A DNA stretch of 64,000 nt from Pegea sp. RAD2-039 (taxonomy: Eukaryota; Chordata; Thaliacea; Salpida; Salpidae). Of the stretch, positions 35,901 through 51,360 are shown piece by piece. The notes below the pieces were generated by a model that saw only the letters and a list, made by a program, of their open reading frames with translations, had not been told where the DNA came from and made no database searches. The stretch's first letter is position 1, and the number at the start of each line of letters is the position of its first letter. The position numbers and the translations under genes are program-made. The stretch lies in NCBI GenBank assembly GCA_034620365.1, contig JAQGEQ010000263.1:62001-126000 (forward strand), in the 5' to 3' direction.

Positions 35901-38900
35901 GCCACAAAATAATTTAAACTATTTTGAAAGTTTTAAGACTGTCAAAAAATGTTTTAATTGATGTTTTTAAAGTATTTAAAAATAACTAAGAAATTATTTT
36001 AAGCTTGTAAAAATAATAAGAATTTCGTTTTAAATAAATCAATAAAATTTAAAGTTTGATAAAAAATAGCTGTTTTTAGTTGAATTTAAACCCATAAAAA
36101 TACAATAAATATTTTTAGTACAAACAACTTTAAAAAAATGATTTAAAATAATTACCAAAGTACATTGATGTAGCATAATAGTGAGTTTATATAATAAGAA
36201 CTGAAAAAATATTCGGAGATTTCTTTGGTTTTATCGATAAAATCAAATCATAATTTGAAATTTTGAAAAAAGAATATTTTTAAAGGAATTTCAATAAGTT
36301 TGTTGGTGACAATAAAAAGATAGTACAAAAAAATTATCATATTTAAATTTATTTTATGTAAAAACAAGCTTAAAAATTCTATTAAAAACAGTGATCATCA
36401 TCACTTTGATAAAACTTATTCAAATGTCACATATAAAATGGAATTATTTATCTAAATATAGTTTGTTCTTTTGTAAAGATTTTTATATAATACAATTTTT
36501 TATCCCAAAGTACATCATGAATATAAATTTTCAAAACCAAACTGGTAATTTGATTCTTGGTAAATATTTTAAGCCTTCAACCTTTCAATTACAGATTTAT
36601 TTTCCCATTTCAGTTTATTTCTTTTCATTTGTTAATCTTTCTAACAAAAAATTGATAAATATTTTTACAAAAATTAAAGCTTTGTTATGTTTTGTTTAAA
36701 ATATCATAAAATTTTTATTGTTAAAAATATTTGATATTTATTATAATATACTCTAAAAGTAGAATTAAATTTATTATATTACTTTAGTAGTCTAATTTCT
36801 GTCATTAAAAATAAATAGTCTAATTATTAAAAATAAATTTAATTATCTTTTTAACAAGTAATTTATCTCAAATGAAATTCAACGATAATTAGTTCATTTT
36901 TTACTAGTTTTTTTACTAACAAAACTTATTTTTTTTTAATAGAAAATAATAAAACTTTAATAATTTACTTTTAATCGTCAGTCAAAAATTTTATCGATAT
37001 AATTGCTCGTAAAAATGTTAAAAATAATTTGAAAAATGTTAAAAAATTTAGTAGTACTAAAACAAGTTTCAAATATTTTTGGGGTCATTTCAAGATATAA
37101 GCAAGAACCTATAATGATAACTAGTGTTTGAAAAATAACTATTAAACTGAGATAAGGTTTAATATTGTTGAAGTAAAAAATTTCTCAAAAATTTTAAGTT
37201 GACTGAAAAATAATTTCAGTTCAAAACAGTTTGCTTAATTTGATTCATCGGAAATAGAACTGTAGAGAAAATAGCATTTTAATTTTGAAATCTTTTTTAC
37301 GTTGAATTTTAGGAAATAACATTTCAATTTTTTTTTAAGCTAAAATTTTTTGTTTTTTTAATAAGAATGTAATTTATAGAAACAAAATTATCTCGAAAAA
37401 TATATCGATTATTTTCTATCTGACCTTTTTCGTAAATCAAACGACATTGGTGTTAAACTATATATATAAATTAAATATATATAAAAATGATACATAAGTT
37501 TAGCATTTTGACCAATAAAAGCTGTTTACCCAACAAAAAAGTAATAAAAAACTTTTTGTTTGGTGCTCAAAGGTGTTTAAAATATAAACACAAACTTAGA
37601 TGGTACCAAACATGTACTTCTAAGAAAATCTTATTTTGTAATCAGTTATTTTACAAAGTTTTAAAGAAAATGTTCAGTACAAAAGATAATCTAACTTTTA
37701 CATTTAAGCTTGTAGTTTGTTGTAAGTAAGTTGTAGTTAAAGACATAATCTTATGATGTGAAAAACTATAACCTGGATAAATTACAAAAGTATTTGGAAT
37801 TTTAAAATGTTTTAAGTACACTTTAATTAATAAAGATGTGATAATAACCCTTTATAGGTTTTTAAATGTTCTACTGTGAATCGTTATAGCTTATTGTTCA
37901 GTGTTATTAAAACATCTAAAGGTCACGCTTTTATTGTTTAATTTCAATCAATATTTTTCAAAAATCTTTAGTAATAAAATAGATGATGTATTAATTATGA
38001 ACAGTAGTTAATAAAACATATAATGCTTTCTTGGAAAGCTTCTTAAAATTGTTTAGAAAAAACTTATCTCACTGAATTTATTTCAACAAAATAATTAATT
38101 GTCAGTGTGATATTTTGTTTTTCCCATTTACATTGAAGCTATTTCAATCTTATAAAAGCCAAATATTGATTTTACCTATAAAATACATTATACAGTTAGC
38201 TATAAACTACTATATAAGTAAAATCTATTATGTGTGATCAAATTTTGTATAAATCATTCTGTTTTGTATTTATTTTAGTAATTTAAAGGTTTTAATCATG
38301 AAAATATGCTTGTCTAACCCAGTGACTATAAACTTTGAACTTACAACCTTTAGAAGGAAGAACTTAATTAAGATAAACTTTATTCCCAATTAATCTAGCT
38401 ATTTGTACATACAACAAAGCAGCAACTTGCATCACGTAAGGCCGCTTTACTCCAAAATAGTTTGCCAAAATTGAAAATAATGATTAATTAATTCTAACAA
38501 TCTAACCAAGTGTTTAAACCCTTGATTAAGGTATATCTTAATTGGACGTGACAATTTTTTGTTATTTTCTTTTAACGAAAGATAAATATAATAGTTATAA
38601 AAGTCTAAAATAACCTAGCCTACAAAAATGTTGTAACCACTGGTTATCCGATAATATATTTTAGAAGAGTACTTCTTAACAAAAAATGTTGTTAAGGTGG
38701 TGTGATCTTGTATGACGATTTGGATCAATAATTGCAGTTATCATTCGATTGTGACCTTTTCTATAAAGTGGCTCTTAATATTAATAGTTTCTTAGAAAGA
38801 TAATTTTATTGGTATAATCATTCAAACATTGATATTTTAAAGAGTATATCAGTTTGTTAGAGAAGAAAAACAAAAGATACTTTACACAATTGATACTTTA

Positions 38901-41221
38901 TAATTTTATTCAATAATTTATTTTAAATTTTTGGGAATTTATTAATGTATCGATATTTTTTTAATGCTTTAGAGATTTTTATTTACCCTAATTAAACAAT
39001 TTTATTAAAAATCCCCAAAAAATATAAATAAGGTGTTTTAAGTTTGAGAAATTTTTTTATATCGTCATTAAGGTAATTTTCAGTCAAAGAGTTTTCTATT
39101 AAAGAATTTATTTTGTCTAAAAGTGAAATTGGCCTGAACAAACGGTAACTATTGTTGCAGAAAACAGTTATCAAAGAGTGTTATTTCGAAAAATAAATAG
39201 TTATCGTTTAAAAAGGGAAATAAATCTGAGCAAAAATGAATTTAGAGAAAATTTTTGGAAGAAAATGAAAAAAAGTTTAAATAATTAATGAACTTTTTTG
39301 TTTGAAAATATTCATTTATGTTTTGGAAAGCAATTGAAAGAACTTTTATTTAATTGTTCACTTTTAAAACAAAGGTTTAAAAAGAATAAGAAGTATAAAA
39401 CTACTTTTAAAGTTTATAAAAAACACTAATTTGGAAACTAATATTAAGGTTTTGCTGGCATCAGCGATTGTTTAAAAGTACAAATTAGTTACCAGATGAC
39501 TGCAAACAACTCTGATAAGATTATAAAATATACAAGTTTGGATCATTTAGAATATTTTTATATTTAAGTATAAAGAACCCTTCATATAATGCAAGATCAA
39601 AGCATCTAATCAATCATCTTCTATATCTTTATACAGTTCAGTTCATTAAAAACAGAATTCACAGCATAGAACATAAAACAGATTTTTCTCTTCAAGTATA
39701 CAAGAATTAAAAACTATTTTTCAAATAGCTCATTATTTTAAAAACTAAAAATAATTTGTTTTAAGCGGAGAAAAGCTTTAAGACTCATGTTTAACTTTGA
39801 TGGTGACTATAAAAAACTGATTATCTTGTACTTAAAAAATTTACGTCGTTTATGTAACTCATTGAAAAGGGATATTTTAATCAATAGTTGAGTTCTATGA
39901 ACTTTCTACCAGTTTGACTAGAAATAAAAGAATTATTTGTGTTTTAGAATGCAGATTTGAATATGATTCCTAAATCAAATTTCAAATAACTAAAATCAGC
40001 TTTCCTTAAATTTCTGTTTTTATTTCTAAGTAAATTTTTAATCAATTGCTTAAAAAGCTTTCGGTTGAAAAAGCTTTCGAAAATCGACCCAAAAAATTTT
40101 TGACAACTTTTGTGTTTTTTAATTTCAAATATTTTGTAAATTTTCTTTAATTAGGAAATATTTTTACACAAAACAAAGTATGAACTAGAAAGTATGTTTT
40201 AATTGAAATATATTTGAAACTCCATCTTTTACTTTAACATCTTTGAAAATTTTAAAGAAATAATGCCAAAGAGTTATTTACAAGCTATATGCTGCTGATA
40301 AATGTAAATTTGTGGTTCAAAACCTATTTCAAGGGACTAATCATTTACTTTATTCAATAAAACTGAATATTTTCAATTTGAATCTTTCAACTGGTAAGTT
40401 AGAAAACCTATTAATAGAATTAAATCAATAATTTTTACATTATCTGCTTTAAATGTGAAATAATCAATTTTCAAAAATAGAATTCTTTAATTTATTGAAT
40501 TCCGATAAACGACAAAACACATAAAGTAAAAAAATTATCTGCAAAAATATAAAAACTTATTAAGTAAATCATCTTGTTTTCTTATTTATTTTTTTGAAGT
40601 TTCTTATTTTGAAATTAACACAAACCTAAATAGTTCCAAAATGGTTTTGGTAAATAAAGAATTTTTACACTTGCCAAAATGTCCAATTAACTTTTTTTTT
40701 AATTAAAGAGCTTTCTTGGCAATCCAAAATAAATCTTAAATGTAAAACTCTTTTTGCCGCAGAATAATCTGCAATTTTAAGCTCCTTAATTTTTACGAAA
40801 ACCTAAGTATTTGCTAATTATAAATTAGAACTAAATATATTTATTTAGGCAAATTTGCTATTTACAAAATATTATTAATAAGTTTGACTACTAATTATTT
40901 AAAATTTAAAAATAATCAGATTATTTGAAAAAATCTTCCTTAATAAAAATTAAATCTTTTTTTATTAAATTTAAAAATCGTTTGTAACATTTATCTTACA
41001 AAATAGAACTACAATTATTTACAAAAGTAGTAGAAAAATGCCATTATTTTCATGTTTATATATTAATCTTAAACTTATTATTACAAAATTATATTTCAAT
41101 TAACTTATTTATTGATCTTTTAAAAGTATAAAAGTTTTTGTTTTAATCTATAAGATGTATTTCCGTAAAAAATAAAGTTTTATAAACTAATTATCTTTAG
41201 ATATATACTTTCTAATATATA
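32940..41221. other. Gene desert
   Basis: About 8 kb of very AT-rich DNA between headcase and the LINE tail at 41222. The first few hundred bases are probably headcase 3' UTR. Short open frames (for example at 34908, 36391 and 37487) are rich in Phe, Ile, Lys and Asn with no motif, as expected by chance. A slightly GC-richer patch at 33340-33440 contains a near-match to the CRE palindrome (CGACGTCA). No tRNA, repeat array or transposon is visible. Confidence 0.5.
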
Positions 41222-41505
41222 CTCTTTTATTTATTTATTTCAATAAATGCGAAGGAGGGTACCTGAAAAGAGCACCTCTCGCTGACACACATTTTCACAA
41301 ATAAAATAAAAGTCTATTTAGTCAAAAATGTAAAAAGCAAAAGATGTAACACATAGCATTTCAGAAGTCCTCAAAGCATATAACAGTGAACAATTACATG
41401 GAATGTTAATAATATAAAAAGAAATTCACAGTTTAGAAATAACAGTGTTGGAAATATTAAAACGGTTCAACTTTTGCTTGAATAACGCGAGTCATTCTGG
41501 TCTTA
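41222..41505 (-). mobile_element. LINE copy D, 3' end in reverse orientation
   Basis: Read on the minus strand: a degenerate ORF2 end, then the shared 3' UTR (tgttacatcttttgcttttt) and the terminal block ending in accctccttcgcatttattg, followed by a TAAA-type tail (+ strand ttatttatttattt at 41228). Compared with copies A-C it carries an insertion or rearrangement near 41300-41330 (acaaataaaataaaagtct). It is non-coding and inactive. Confidence 0.75.
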
Positions 41506-43022
41506 TTTAATATACTTAAAAGCTTTTAAATTATCTTTGAAATTGAAAATAAATATATTATTTAAATAGTTTAGAATATAAGTTTAACCTAGGTTTTTTG
41601 GAAAAATTTATTAGTAGCAATAGTAAAAGTTAAAAAATTCTTTTGATATCATCAGATATTTAAAATATAAAAGTTTTCTTAAGTACATATGAATTAAAGA
41701 ATAAATATAATACCAAATATGGTGATGTCAGTAATTTGTCTTGTGTAATTGAAGAAAATGAATTTGTAACTTAAGTTTATTCAAAAAAAACTTTGATAAA
41801 ACCTGATTATCTAATGACATCTGATCTCATAGAAACTAATTTGAATAATTTATTAAGTTTTTTAAAAGCAGGGAAATATTAATTAAAATTTTTTTAAGGA
41901 CTTAAATACTTTTAAAATCGTTTAGAATAAGAAATAGTTTTCTAATATTCAAATTAGGAAACATTTTTCTTTTTAAATTACAACTTCTAGATGCTGTGCC
42001 TTTTAGACCTTGTAACTTTATAAGACTTTATTTATAATAGTTTCTGTAAATACATTCTCTATCCGATTTTAAAAATATATTTACATTTACTCCGATATTT
42101 AAAATGTTATTTTTACAATTTTGTACTTTTATAATTAAATTTAATTACTTAAATTTCTCCAAACAAAATGTAATTTGTGAAAATAATCTTATAATCGGAT
42201 AAAGTCAATCTATAAACCTTTCCTTGATTTAAACATCTTTTTGAAATTCTCAAATGTCTTTTAATCACAAACTTATCAAAATTATTTAAAATGAAATAAA
42301 ACGTTTTTGACATTTCATTATACTAAAACATTTCGACAAGTTTAGTATTCTGTCAATGTAAACAACATAATAAAAATCATCATTTTGTTACAGTACAAAA
42401 GGTTTCAAATAGTTTTTTTAATTTATGATGATTCATCGTTTTAACTTCTTTAGTTTACAACTTCCTTAGATATATTATCTCTCTGATATTAGTTGTTTAA
42501 AATAAACTGTTTATCTAATTAGTTTTATAAAATCTTTCTTGAATAATAGAAATCAATTTTATTTGATTGTTCAAATTTGATGTTGTCATCATGTTTAAAA
42601 ACTGTGGAGTCATGATATTTGCGACTTTCTAATGAGTTAATTACTGTTAATGTTCAATATTTGTACATGTTATGTAAACCAACTTCAGAAACTTACAATA
42701 ATAATTGAGCAAGTTTCTGCTGATAACTATTTCATCAGATGACTATTTCATGTGATAAACAAAATTGTTTTCGAATGATAAGAGGCTTTGAAAACCTCGT
42801 GCTTTTGCCGCATTTATTACAATAAATCTGTTGTTTTGTTAATTATCTAAAACCCAAATGTTCTTAAGGCTTTCAAAGTCAAGAACAAAGTTAGAATGAT
42901 TTATTTCAGATACAAAAATTGCTTCAACAGACACATGAACTATAATGAGTTGAAAAACGACAATTTAAACTGCGGAATATGAGTATTAAAAGAAACAATT
43001 TCGTATTTATAGAGGGTAGATC
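41506..43022. other. AT-rich intergenic stretch
   Basis: No supported gene or repeat. The right end is presumably the 3' flank of the minus-strand cathepsin gene. Confidence 0.5.
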
Positions 43023-45122
<2,100 letters not shown>

Positions 45123-48100
45123 TGTTAATAACAGACTTTTAAAACACGACAATTTCTGAAAACAATACATCAAATTAATATTCAACTTCACTAGCAAAAA
45201 TTATTAAATTTATATATTTATATAAAAATTAAGTTAAGCTATTATCAATTGTGAACATAATATCAGAATGCTGTTATCAGATAGACAAATCTAAAACTTT
45301 TAAAGTTCAATATTACTTAAAATAAAAATAAAATAACCAAAATATTTAAAATATATTGATAAAATTTTGAAATAATAATAAAGATTAGTTTATAATATAA
45401 AATTTATATGTTAGAATATATCAAAATCATAAAGCATATAATCAAACGAAGCAATAAATAATTAAGGAACTAAATATTTTAGCAAATCAATGGAAACGTA
45501 GGAAAGTTGAAAAGATTGAGCCTTGCAAACACTGTTCCTCATATAGTCGATGTTATGTTACGTCATTTATCATATGACTGTAGTCATGTGAGATGAAAAA
45601 AACATTTACTCAAACTGAAGTGGCCGTTTAAAGTTTATTGTCATGTTTATTTATACGCAATTAAAAAAAACTAAATATTATTTTTAATTTTGTAAATAGA
45701 TTTTAATTGTGTTGAATTTTTAAAAGTAATTTGAAGCTATTAAAAAGAATATGAGTGACTATTTTAAACTTCCAAATTTTTCGTTTGTTTACAACTGTTA
45801 CTGGGTTAATACATTTTTATATAAAATTCTCTATTAAAAAACTTGCATTATACCAAACATCACTAAAAATTAGTAGCATATGAGCAGATATATCTTATTT
45901 GCAAAGTAATGTATACAATTCTTTCAAATACTCCAGTAATTAAAACGGAAAATCTTTATCGCCTAAATATCACTTGCTGAACTAAATATAAAAGTTCAAT
46001 GTATTTTAAAATTACAAAAGCCGTTTTATTGTCTATTTTTATGTCATTTGTCTGTAAATTTCTACCTACAAGGAAATAGATTAAAGTGTTATAAGATCAA
46101 ATATTTTAAAAACGGTTGTTTTTGCCTAAATAAAAGAGCAGCGTATACATCACCACCTAAGTAGGAACTTTGTAACTAGTAGGTTCTTTCAATTACCAAC
46201 ATTGTTTCCTTGAAAAGTGTTTATTTAATAATATCTATAACTTTGTCGAGGCTTATAGGTCAATGTCTTCAGCCCATTTGTTCTTTCAACGAATATATTC
46301 ATTAGGGGCTTGAGTCATGTTTGCTGATGTTATTAGTAAAGTTTTTGTTTACTTTTTTGTAATGAAGTTTCCGTTAGAAGAGCCTTTGAACTTTGAAGAA
46401 ATGGTCAAAGGTTTTAATCTTTGGACTTCACAACATTTGTGTGCGCAAAGGTCTAATTGATCAATTATATCATCAAAGCTTTTTATGAACCTTAAAATAT
46501 ACTGAAGATCATATATTCGGACCTTTAAACCTTTTAATATCAACAGTTGTTTTTCCGTTTTGACTTGCTTTCTTAATTATTAAATGTTTCATTTTCTTAA
46601 AGTTGAGATAAACTAGGAAATGATTCATTTTATTCTTATCATTTTTCATTAACTTTATCAAATAACTTGTCTTGAAAGTTGAACCAAAAAAGGTTTTTAT
46701 TTCTTCTGTATTTGTTCACTTTTGTCATGAAGCCTATGTTACAGGATTCAAGACATTATTCAGTCTGTAACAATGTTTATGTACTCTTTAATTTAATGTT
46801 TTAATTACAGCATAATAAAACTTTCAAAATTCTTTGAATAGCTAAAGATATAAGTTGTTTGAAATAACTTTTCATTTTACACAAACTAGACAAGCAAAAT
46901 TCAAATTAGCAAATTTTAAAATTAAGTTTTGTTACTGACAATGGAGTCAAAATTGGGATCAATTTTACATAACGCAGTCAGCAAAAGTTACTGTAGATAT
47001 TCGTCATATTCTTATTTCAGTTATTTCACTGAAAATAGAGACACACTTTTAAGTCGAACCAAATTACGCCTGTAATTTTTTCACCATTTTCTATTGAGTC
47101 GGGGTATTTCCCTTGTAAACTTGAATCCAAAAGCCCAGCAAAATTTTCCTATCAAAACTTATCCCAAAATCTAATTGTATGTCTAAATATTCCAACTGAA
47201 TAATAAACTCTTTAACGTCATAAGATTGATAAATGTTTCGTTTCAGGGTAATAATGCATCTCACCCATGCTATATTTGTGTCTGAAAATATCTTTAAGGT
47301 TGCTGGTTCGTTAATACTAGAAAATCTCTTTTTTTAACAAACTGTGTTTTCTAAAGAAACAGTTTTTTTTATAAAAGCAGATACGGTGTCACTTTTTTGT
47401 AAGAAGTTTCCTACAGATGAATGATAATATCAACTGAAAATCTTAATTTAGCAAATCAGTCCTTGTCCTTAAAGATCATAAAATATTTTGAGGCAAATAA
47501 CACTATCATGTCGACCGCTGTGAATATTCCCAGCTCACAACAGCATCGAGACACTTTTAAGGTTGCGATGATTGTTTTGATTCAGTTTGCTGTTGAAATT
47601 GATACTTGGTATTTACCTTAAGATCTTGTTGAGTTGCAAGAATCTTTAAATTAGTGAATAAATTAGTAAAGTTCGCTTCTAATTTTTTATGGGCATAAAA
47701 GTTAAACTTTTTAAATACTTTAGTTTCAAAACAGCTAAGTTTAGGGAAATGGATCTGCATTCAGATATTTACTTTCTTGTTCGATTTGAAAAGTTAAAAA
47801 AGTAAAAATCTTAAATTTAATGTCTAAATTTTTCACTTGTCAAGTCACGAACGAATTTCTTAATTTTGATGTCATTTAGCTGAAGAGCAATCTCTCATCA
47901 TCTTATATTTCAGTAAAATCTTTCTAATATTCAGGCATTTGTAATAAACTCTAGTGGAAGTAATTGAGGACATCCGATTTTATCACTAGAACTGAGAAGA
48001 CCAACTAAAATACTTCGATCTGAGCTTCCTTTTTGTGAATAGTCTAAAAATAGGGAACAATCTCCGGATAAACAATAAATAAACCGATAAACTACGAAAA

Positions 48101-48692
48101 TGGATTTCTATCTGCATCCTCCCTAACCAAGTTCTAGAGAAAAAGACAAAAAAATCTCTAAAATCAACTTCATTCACAAAATATCGACAAGAAGACAAAA
48201 TAGTTGATGTGGACCTCAACTTTCCTTGGTTACTAGGGCAGCAATAACAAAAAGGTCATCACCTAGATACGTGGGTAGTACATGTACTGGCCATATCAGA
48301 TATGTATTGAAAATGATTAAAATTTAATTATCAGAAGAATCTGAGCTCATGACGTTAACCGAATTATTTTTTTGAATATTTTATTATTAAAGTCTTTAAG
48401 TACTTCAGTGACATCAACAGATTTCTTCTCAAAGTTGTCAGCAACAATCTTAAACTATATTTTTAACTCAACAAACTGAAAAAGTCAAACTTTTACCTCC
48501 AATCTATACTCTAAAACCTCTGGCAGCTAGAATTTTAAGTTTAATCTTAAAGATTTTGTAGAATCTATGTCTTATATGATGCAAAGATGTAAATTGAAGT
48601 TAAAATGATTTAATTTAAAACACAATCTCTCACAACTTGCAAAGGAAGTTAGAAATATCTTAAAATAAATATTAAAATTGTCATTTTTTAAT
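45123..48692. other. Intergenic stretch with several short open frames
   Basis: No gene can be supported. Between 46340 and 47800 the base composition is more balanced and several frames on both strands stay open for 50-80 codons: minus strand 46543..46349 (ending FKGSSNGNFITKK), minus strand about 47335..47085, minus strand 47757..47630 (IHFPKLSCFETKVFKKF), plus strand 46941..47090 and plus strand 47421..47621. They contradict each other in strand, and I could not join them into a model. A decayed element or an unrecognised gene are both possible. Confidence 0.35.
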
Positions 48693-50367
48693 TCATTCAA
48701 CTTTCTTCTTCAACTTTTTCGAAGGAATATTTTCATCTTCTTTTTTTATTTTTCTTTTCTTTTTTTTCTTTTTTTCTGACTTATTTTCAACAGCTTCAGC
48801 CGGATGTTGGTCTTTCTTGGAGGTTGTTCTTGTAGGTTCTTCTTCTTCTATTAAAGTTTTCTTTTTCTTCTTTTTACGTTTTTCATGAATTTTTTCAACA
48901 TCTTCAGCTGAGTTTTCTTCTTTCTTCAATTTTTGGGATTAACTTCGGCACACAGAGTTTTCTTCTTTTTCTTTTTGATCTTTTTTGGCATCTCTTCCAA
49001 TTTATCAGCCTTTTTAACCTATTTTAAAAGCAAAAAGTTTATTATCAAATAATTTATTTTTAATGATTCTTAAAATCAAATAATTTAAGTTTGGAGTTTA
49101 TAATTCTAAATCATTTTACTTTTATAATAATACTTATATACATATTATCAATTTTTATCACAAATGATTATCAAATAAATGTTCTATTTTAACTCAGGTT
49201 TAAAACTTACATCAATAGAGGTTAGAAAACGTTTTTCTTGTTCTTTAATTCGATCTAACTTTCCTTCTTGATTAATTCCATAACGAGCATTTCTATAAAT
49301 CATTTATTTTTGAAATAGAAAAAAACGAAAAAAGTTTAAAAAATGATTTGGAAGAAAAATTACTTGTTAAAAATTCCACCACATGAATTAAAAAGGTCTG
49401 AAGATGTAGGATTACCAACCGCAAAATCTAATCTTTCATCCTCAGAGGAGCTATTTTCATCTCTTTCAGATATAAATTCACTATTTGTTATAGTTCCAGC
49501 CTACAACAAGTTTTGAAACTTTTCGAATAAGTTGTAAATAAAACAACAAATGATGAATTTCACTTTTATAAACTTTATAGGAATGAAATAAGATCCATTC
49601 ATAATTTGACAGTTCTGAAATTTCCTTTGTTGAATCATAACATCATTTAAATCAATCTTTGTTTTTGAATCTTCCTATTATAAAATAACAAGTAATCAAT
49701 AATTATAAATATAAATAATCTCTAAAAGAGATCAGTATTAACTAACTTCTTAAAATGAATTAATTAATTAGATTTAAAATAAAATAATTTTTAACAAATA
49801 AATAAGAGAAAATAATTACTTTTTTTCCAATATTTTTAGAGGCATTTTCATAAAGTTTATGCCACCATTCATTTTCAAAATCCTTTCCAGGAATATCACC
49901 TAACTTTATAAAATAATGAATATAAAATTTCAATTTATATATATTATATCTTACTCCATTTCTACTATATTTTCTATTGAGTTTTATACCAAACCTTGAG
50001 CTGCCCACCATACTTTTACCAAGTCCTTCTCCTGTAAGTAAAACAAAAATATCTTTAGATTTTATCATTTTTCAAACATTAATTATATCTATCTAGATAC
50101 TATTTCATTTTGTAAAATTTTAGTGCAATCATTTATATTCTATTTTATATTTTAACTTTATTAGTTTCATTTTTTAGAAGAGTTATAAAGATTTATATAA
50201 AAACAATAAATTTTGTTGATATTAAATGTTTGAATATAAAATAAATTGTAAAAGATAAAAGAAATTAGTTAAACGTTAAAATTAAACAAACCTTCTTGCC
50301 ATCCGTGTTTAATCATCATCTTTTGAATCTTTAATTCAGCAAAACCAAATTGACTCTTATTGTTCAT
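48693..50367 (-). CDS. GPATCH4: G-patch domain-containing protein 4 homologue, apparent frameshift near the C-terminus
   Basis: Seven exons on the minus strand: 50367..50292, 50031..49955, 49903..49820, 49674..49564, 49500..49364, 49292..49211, 49018..48693. The G-patch is split by introns: KIQKMMIKHGWQEGEGLGKS, then GSSRFGIKLNRK and NGLGDIPGKDFENEWWHKLY, matching the GPATCH4 extension with its Trp-Trp pair. Further conserved parts are IPIKFIKAGTITNS, CGGIFNKNARYGINQEGKL and DRIKEQEKRFLTSID. GPATCH4 is a nucleolar protein; G-patches activate DEAH helicases, and the Lys-rich tail is typical of nucleolar targeting. As read, the frame stops at 48926 (219 residues). One base later in phase, a Lys/Glu-rich frame continues to 48693 (about 297 residues). 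One missing base in the A/T run at 48930-48934 would explain this: an assembly error, or a recent truncation. Confidence 0.85.
48926..48940 (-). other. Apparent 1-nt frameshift in GPATCH4
   Basis: On the minus strand, CCC followed by five A, then TTGAAG, gives a TGA stop at 48928..48926. With six A the frame would run on into the Lys-rich ORF ending at 48693, which has the same character as the sequence before it (KKKKKKTL before the break, KKKKKKTLIEEEE after it). The homopolymer makes a sequencing or assembly indel the first suspect. Confidence 0.6.
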
Positions 50368-51165
50368 GATGGTGCCGGCAGCTCTAAAACTTACAAAACT
50401 AAGAAAAATATGAAATGAATATTTTTAAATGATTCAATTATTGATTTAATATTTACAGTAATAGTTTATATAAAATAGAATTACAAAAACTTAATAAAAT
50501 TTTAGTGAAATTAAAATGTGAATAATAAAGCTTCAGTGTTCTTAAAAATTCGAAGTTAATTTAAACATTATTTGGAAAATATATCAAACTAAATTATAAA
50601 GTTCAATTAACTCTCAAAAATAATTTTTTACTAACAAGTTTGATAATACGTAATATAATTACAAAAATAATTAAAAAATAAAATTATTTTAATATTAAAT
50701 GTGAATAGTAGCTGCACGCTGTACAATTTTGGGCTTTTAGCTTTATTACATTTGTTAAAACGTCGATAGAACATTTTCGTTTATGAGTAAATATAAAAAG
50801 TGATTCTACTAACTATCTAAATTCTATTTTTTATTGAGTAATTAAAAATCATAACACTAATTGTAAAGTATTTAATTATTTTTTGTAAACTCGTTTAGCA
50901 ACGAGATGTAAACTTTTATTTTTAAACAACTAATTTTTAATAATCTATTTTTTCTTTAAGTTGAGCTATCAAGCATTGGCATTTAAAAAATCGGAACAAC
51001 TAAAATTTGCTAGAAGATTAGTCAAAGCTTTAGAAGCAGTAAATACAAATAGCAAAGATCGAGTCCATATTGTTACACTTTGTTCAAAATTTTGAATACT
51101 TAACTGTTTAACTTTAATGATTATTTATTTTTTTCACTCATCCAGCAGACAAACACTTTACTGTT
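50368..51165. other. Intergenic stretch left of SINE
   Basis: AT-rich. A coding-like piece of about 43 codons on the plus strand at 50962-51095 (LKFARRLVKALEAVNTNSKD, ending in a stop) follows a T-rich AAG and has no partner exons. It is not called as a gene. Confidence 0.4.
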
Positions 51166-51360
51166 GTCCGTCTCCGTAGTATAGAAGTTATCACGCCCAC
51201 CTGACACGCTTAAGGTCCCGAGCTTCAACTTGTATACCTTGTTGGCGTGGAGAGTGGAGTCCTGCTGCATGGGCAACAACTAGATATTTATAATTTCTGC
51301 CCTGTCTTACAACCATGCTCGTTCTCGGCCGAACTGGCCATTACTACTACAGGACAAATT
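51166..51360 (+). mobile_element. tRNA-Val-like SINE (family 2)
   Basis: The head at 51170-51232 resembles a tRNA-Val: gtctccgtagtatagaagtt, then atcacgcccacctgacacgc and aaggtcccgagcttcaac. The A box (TAGTATAGAAG) is recognisable and the B box (AGCTTCAACTT) is degenerate. A core follows (accttgttggcgtggagagt, ggagtcctgctgcatgggc) that recurs at 19735-19875 and in a diverged copy near 3065. Then comes a tail with ttctgccctgtcttac and ctcggccgaactggcc. The tail does not match the LINE family of copies A-D, so its partner is different. It is a SINE rather than a tRNA gene because the arms are degraded and the core is repeated elsewhere. Confidence 0.75.

Noticed and set aside
34908..37729. Several 80-100 codon frames in the gene desert
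   Set aside because: Extremely Phe/Ile/Lys/Asn-rich, no motif, no splice context; consistent with chance in AT-rich DNA.
50962..51095. Coding-like 43-codon piece on the plus strand
   Set aside because: No upstream exon or homology recognised; could be an element fragment.
51170..51240. tRNA-Val gene
   Set aside because: The B box and T arm are degraded and it runs into a repeated core found at two other loci.
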